64,000 bases of DNA from Massilia agri (lineage in GTDB: Bacteria; Pseudomonadota; Gammaproteobacteria; Burkholderiales; Burkholderiaceae_D): the NCBI RefSeq assembly GCF_024753255.1, contig NZ_JANUHA010000020.1, forward strand, positions 1 through 64,000. Reading direction: 5' to 3'. Numbering within the stretch: position 1 is the first letter of the stretch; every line of letters begins with the position of its first letter. This document shows positions 61,177-64,000 of this stretch, one piece after another. The notes beneath the pieces were generated by a model. That model was given only the letters and a program-made list of their open reading frames with translations, was not told the DNA's origin and made no database searches. Made by a program: the position numbers and the translations under genes.

Positions 61177-61668
61177 ATGAAGACCATGCTAGCGAACGAG
61201 ATTGCCACCCTGCTGCCGCGCATGCGGCGTTTCGCCCGCGCGATCACCTACCATCGCGAGGATGCCGACGACCTGGTCCAGGTCGCGATGGAACGCGCCC
61301 TGGACAAGAGTGAACAATGGATTCGCGGGACACGGCTGGACAGCTGGATGTTCCGCATCATGAAGAATGCCTGGATCGACGAGGTGCGCAGCCGGACACG
61401 CCGCGACAGCCTCTTCGTCCCGGAAGAAGCGGGCGAACATGTCGGCGACGATTCCGCCCAGGCCCAGCAGCAGCGCATGGCGATCCAGCAGGCGGTCGGC
61501 CGGCTGAGCGAGGAACATCGGCTGGTCGTCGGCCTGGTGCTGGTCGACGGCATGGCCTACAAGGAGGCGGCCGAGGTGCTCGAGATCCCGATCGGCACCC
61601 TGACGAGCCGTCTGGCGCGGGCGCGCGAAGCATTGCAGCAACTGTTATCCGAGAAGGCAAGCACATGA
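61177..61668 (+). CDS. ECF-type RNA polymerase sigma factor
   Basis: A 163-residue ECF sigma factor. Region 2 includes DADDLVQVAMERALDK and WMFRIMKNAWIDEVRSRTRR; region 4 includes LSEEHRLVVGLVLVDGMAYKEAAEVLEIPIGTLTSRLARARE, the helix-turn-helix that reads the -35 box. ATGs at 61177 and 61186 are both possible. The stop overlaps the anti-sigma start as ATGA. The pair resembles ECF/anti-sigma modules of envelope stress. No target promoter was verified; its own start region may be autoregulated. Confidence 0.92.
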   Translation: MKTMLANEIATLLPRMRRFARAITYHREDADDLVQVAMERALDKSEQWIRGTRLDSWMFRIMKNAWIDEVRSRTRRDSLFVPEEAGEHVGDDSAQAQQQRMAIQQAVGRLSEEHRLVVGLVLVDGMAYKEAAEVLEIPIGTLTSRLARAREALQQLLSEKAST

Positions 61669-62402
61669 GCAAGACATTCGATGACGAGATCCTGATGGCC
61701 TACGCCGACGGCGAACTGGCGCCCGCCGAGCGCGCCGCCGTCGAGGAAGCGATGCGCAGCGACCCCGAGGTGGCGGCCGCCGTCGCACGGCACCAGAACC
61801 TGCGGGGCGATGTCTTCGGCGCGTTCGCCGGCATCCTGGCCGAGCCGGTCCCCGAGCGGCTGCGGCCGGCGCCCGTGGCCGAAGTCGTGCAGCTGGACGC
61901 GCACCGGGCGGCCCGCGCCAGCGCGCCGACGCCGCGACGCTGGTCCTGGCCGCAATGGGGCGCGATGGCGGCGTCCCTGGCGGTGGGCGTGCTCGTCGGC
62001 CTGCTCGGCGGCAGGGGCGAGCTGGCCGTGGAGCGCGATGCGGGCGGCGCGCTGCTCGCCGGCGCAAGCCTGGAGCGCGCCCTGGACCGCCAGCTGGCGG
62101 GATCGGCGGCCGGCGAGGAGGTGCAAGTCGGCATGAGCTTCCTGTCCAACAGTGGCAGTTATTGCCGCACCTTCAGCCTTGGCGGCTCCGCGGGACTGGC
62201 CTGCCGCGAGGATGGCGCCTGGCGGATTCCGGTGCTGGCGCAGGCCGAGCGGCAGGACACGGCCTACCGGCAGGCTGGCGCCGCCCTGCCCGCCGCGGTG
62301 CTGGAGGCGGTCGACGCCCGCATCGCCGGCGCGACGCTCGACGGCGCGGCGGAACGCAAGGCGCGCGACAGCGGCTGGAAAACGGGTGCCGCGGCACGGT
62401 AA
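61665..62402 (+). CDS. membrane-anchored anti-sigma factor
   Basis: A 245-residue protein translated from an ATGA overlap with the sigma gene. The N-terminal 50 residues (DDEILMAYADGELAPAERAAVEEAMRSDPEVAAAVARH) are the typical zinc-less anti-sigma domain that holds region 2 and 4. One transmembrane helix lies at about 96 to 115 (WGAMAASLAVGVLVGLLGG). The periplasmic part (about 116 to 245) contains SGSYCRTFSLGGSAGLACRED, with two Cys that may form a disulfide. Release probably needs a periplasmic signal or proteolysis. Confidence 0.87.
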   Translation: MSKTFDDEILMAYADGELAPAERAAVEEAMRSDPEVAAAVARHQNLRGDVFGAFAGILAEPVPERLRPAPVAEVVQLDAHRAARASAPTPRRWSWPQWGAMAASLAVGVLVGLLGGRGELAVERDAGGALLAGASLERALDRQLAGSAAGEEVQVGMSFLSNSGSYCRTFSLGGSAGLACREDGAWRIPVLAQAERQDTAYRQAGAALPAAVLEAVDARIAGATLDGAAERKARDSGWKTGAAAR

Positions 62403-62496
62403 AACAGTTCCTGAAAGACAATGGTTCTGTTAAGCTGCGACACCTGAACGTCACATTGTCCACTACCTGACCCGCCGCTCCCGGAAGCGCCGCCCC

Positions 62497-64000
62497 ATGA
62501 AAACCCGCACCTACCTGTTCCTGATGGCCGCCGCCATCCTGATCCCCGTCGTCCTGGCGTTCTGGATCGGGGTGTCGATGCTGCTGGACTGGGAACGCGA
62601 GTCGCGCATCCGGCGGGTGCAGGAAACGGCGCGCGCCACCGCCCTGGTGGTCGACCGCGAGATCGCGGTGGCCGAGGTGCTGCTGCGCACCATCGCGAAT
62701 TCCGAAAGCCTGGCCGACCAGAATTATCCGCGGGTGTACCGTCTGGCCAAACGCCTGAACGGCGAGGCCGGCATGACCTGGACGACGCTGGTCGACGACG
62801 AGACCCGCCCGATCTTCAACACCCTCATGCCCTTCGGGACTACCCTGGCCGGCACCAGCCGTCCCTATGCGGCCGATGTGCTGCGCAGCGGCCGCACCCG
62901 TGTGTCAGGTTATTTTCTGGGCCCGACTTCGGGCCGCTCGGTGGTCTCGGTCGACGTGCCCTCCCCGCCCGACCAGGGCAAGCGCTATGTCGTGAGCCAG
63001 ATCTTCGACGCCCGCTATTTCGAGCGGGTGTTCGCCGCCAGCGCGCTGGAGCCGACCTGGCTGGTCGGCATCTTCGATGCCAATGGGGTGACCATCGCGC
63101 GCAACAAGGGCGGCGCGCACAGCGCCGGTAAACCCATGCATCCGGAGATGCGCGCGGCTGCCTCGGCGGTCGGCAGCGGGGTCCTGCGCCACACCACCCA
63201 CGAGGGCGTCGAGGTCTACGGCATCTATACCCGCTCCGCCGTCTCGGGCTGGACCATCGTGATCGGCGTCCCGGTGGCGGAGATCGAATCGGCGGCGCGC
63301 ACCGCCGCCCTGTACGCGACCATGGCCCTGATCGTGCTGATGGGCCTCGCCATCTTCGTGGCCGTCTTCCTCGGCAACAAGCTGTCCGCCGCCCTCCAGC
63401 AGGCCGGCAGCGTCGCCAATTCCCTGGCGCGCGGGGCCGTGGCCCGGCCGCGCCCGACCCGGGTGGACGAGGTCGACGCCCTGCTCGACGGCTTGCACTT
63501 CACCAGCCAGGCCTTGAGCCGCGAGAGCGCCGCGCGCCAGGCACTGCAGCACGAGCGCGAGCAGCTGCTGCTGAGCGAACAGCGGGCGCGCCGCGTCGCC
63601 GAGGCCCAGAGCCGCGCCAAGGACGGCTTCCTGGCCATGCTCGGGCACGAGCTGCGCAATCCGCTGGCGGCGATCTCGGGTGCGATGAGCGTGCTGGAAA
63701 TGCAGAATCTCAAGCCCGAGCTGGCCGCGAATGCGCGCGACATCAGCCGCCGGCAAATGCGCCACCTGACCCGCATCGTCGACGACCTGCTCGACGTCCA
63801 GCGCATCCTCTCGGGCAAGATCGTGCTGCAGCAGGCGCCGGTCGACCTGGGCGAGGTGCTGCGCGCCTGCGTCGAAGCGAAGCGGCTGGTCGACAACGGC
63901 TGCCACCACTGGAACGTGGACCTGGCGCCGGCCTGGGTCGAGGGCGACCGCACCCGCCTCGAGCAGGTGGTCGACAACCTGCTGCACAACGCCATCAAGT
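62497..64000 (+). CDS. membrane sensor histidine kinase, cut by the window end
   Basis: The first 501 residues of a histidine kinase are present; the frame runs off the window without a stop. Helices at about 7 to 29 and 268 to 293 enclose a periplasmic sensor of the dCache-like type (ARATALVVDREIAVAEVLL to VSGWTIVIGVPVAEIE). A coiled coil follows, then the HisKA domain MLGHELRNPLAAIS with H384 and VDDLLDVQRIL. The start of the ATPase N box (NLLHNAIK) is the last part seen. A receiver domain may follow, as in the kinase at 45177. ATG 62497 lacks a strong ribosome site. Confidence 0.88.
   Translation, partial: MKTRTYLFLMAAAILIPVVLAFWIGVSMLLDWERESRIRRVQETARATALVVDREIAVAEVLLRTIANSESLADQNYPRVYRLAKRLNGEAGMTWTTLVDDETRPIFNTLMPFGTTLAGTSRPYAADVLRSGRTRVSGYFLGPTSGRSVVSVDVPSPPDQGKRYVVSQIFDARYFERVFAASALEPTWLVGIFDANGVTIARNKGGAHSAGKPMHPEMRAAASAVGSGVLRHTTHEGVEVYGIYTRSAVSGWTIVIGVPVAEIESAARTAALYATMALIVLMGLAIFVAVFLGNKLSAALQQAGSVANSLARGAVARPRPTRVDEVDALLDGLHFTSQALSRESAARQALQHEREQLLLSEQRARRVAEAQSRAKDGFLAMLGHELRNPLAAISGAMSVLEMQNLKPELAANARDISRRQMRHLTRIVDDLLDVQRILSGKIVLQQAPVDLGEVLRACVEAKRLVDNGCHHWNVDLAPAWVEGDRTRLEQVVDNLLHNAIK

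Overview
The window looks like chromosome of a GC-rich betaproteobacterium of the Massilia/Oxalobacteraceae type. This is inferred from several things: a QueE with the CX14CX2C cluster motif known from Burkholderia, a DUF2863 protein, tandem DUF5985 proteins, an Oar-like TonB-dependent receptor, and very strong third-position GC that leaves long antisense frames open. No rRNA, tRNA or CRISPR array was seen.

Region 1 (1 to about 10,435) is visibly AT-richer. It is the right-hand part of a Tn7-like transposon whose left end lies outside the window. Transcribed leftwards are tnsA, tnsB, tnsC (TniB-like) and tniQ/tnsD, packed with 4 to 26 base overlaps. Further left is cargo: a small hypothetical gene, an unknown zinc-ribbon protein divergent from a Cro/C1-type regulator, a tyrosine recombinase and an acyltransferase-3 membrane protein. 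Repeated 'TTAGTTCGC' motifs mark the right end, which stops 43 bases beyond the stop codon of tag. This is the same polarity that Tn7 shows at glmS. TnsA appears to have lost the Gln and Lys of its nuclease motif.

Region 2 (10,440 to 19,900) is backbone with small insertions and decay. It holds a tetR-yciI-tag operon (yciI carries an in-frame amber codon), a large TonB-dependent receptor, a PP2C-like phosphatase, a frameshifted membrane-protein remnant, a second tyrosine recombinase, a DUF411 protein and a PNPOx-fold stress protein.

Region 3 (20,000 to 32,400) is metabolic. It carries nadB, an EamA exporter, a Sir2 deacylase and an alpha/beta hydrolase. A cloverleaf-like repeat separates these from the convergent ybiT-nadA-nadC-membrane protein operon. 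Then come ldcA with a hydrolase, and a queE-queD-tadA operon whose products all act on tRNA wobble position 34.

Region 4 (32,500 to 44,100) starts with signalling genes (orphan NarL-type kinase, PAS-GGDEF cyclase) and an M16 protease. It continues with a stress cluster of two paralogous GSP17M-domain proteins, one with four copies of a C-terminal repeat of about 84 residues and one with a DUF2382 domain and a single copy, plus a separate DUF2382 protein and a secreted nuclease. A winged-helix/DUF5985 operon follows.

Region 5 (44,100 to 64,000) holds a PhyH dioxygenase, a hybrid kinase with a degenerate N-terminal receiver, a Nudix hydrolase, two MscS channels, a glycosyltransferase, DUF2863, an AzgA-like purine permease, a DUF481 outer-membrane protein, an MFS/thioredoxin pair, an amidohydrolase remnant, DUF3606, an SDR, an S8 protease divergent from an ECF sigma/anti-sigma pair, and a histidine kinase cut by the window end.
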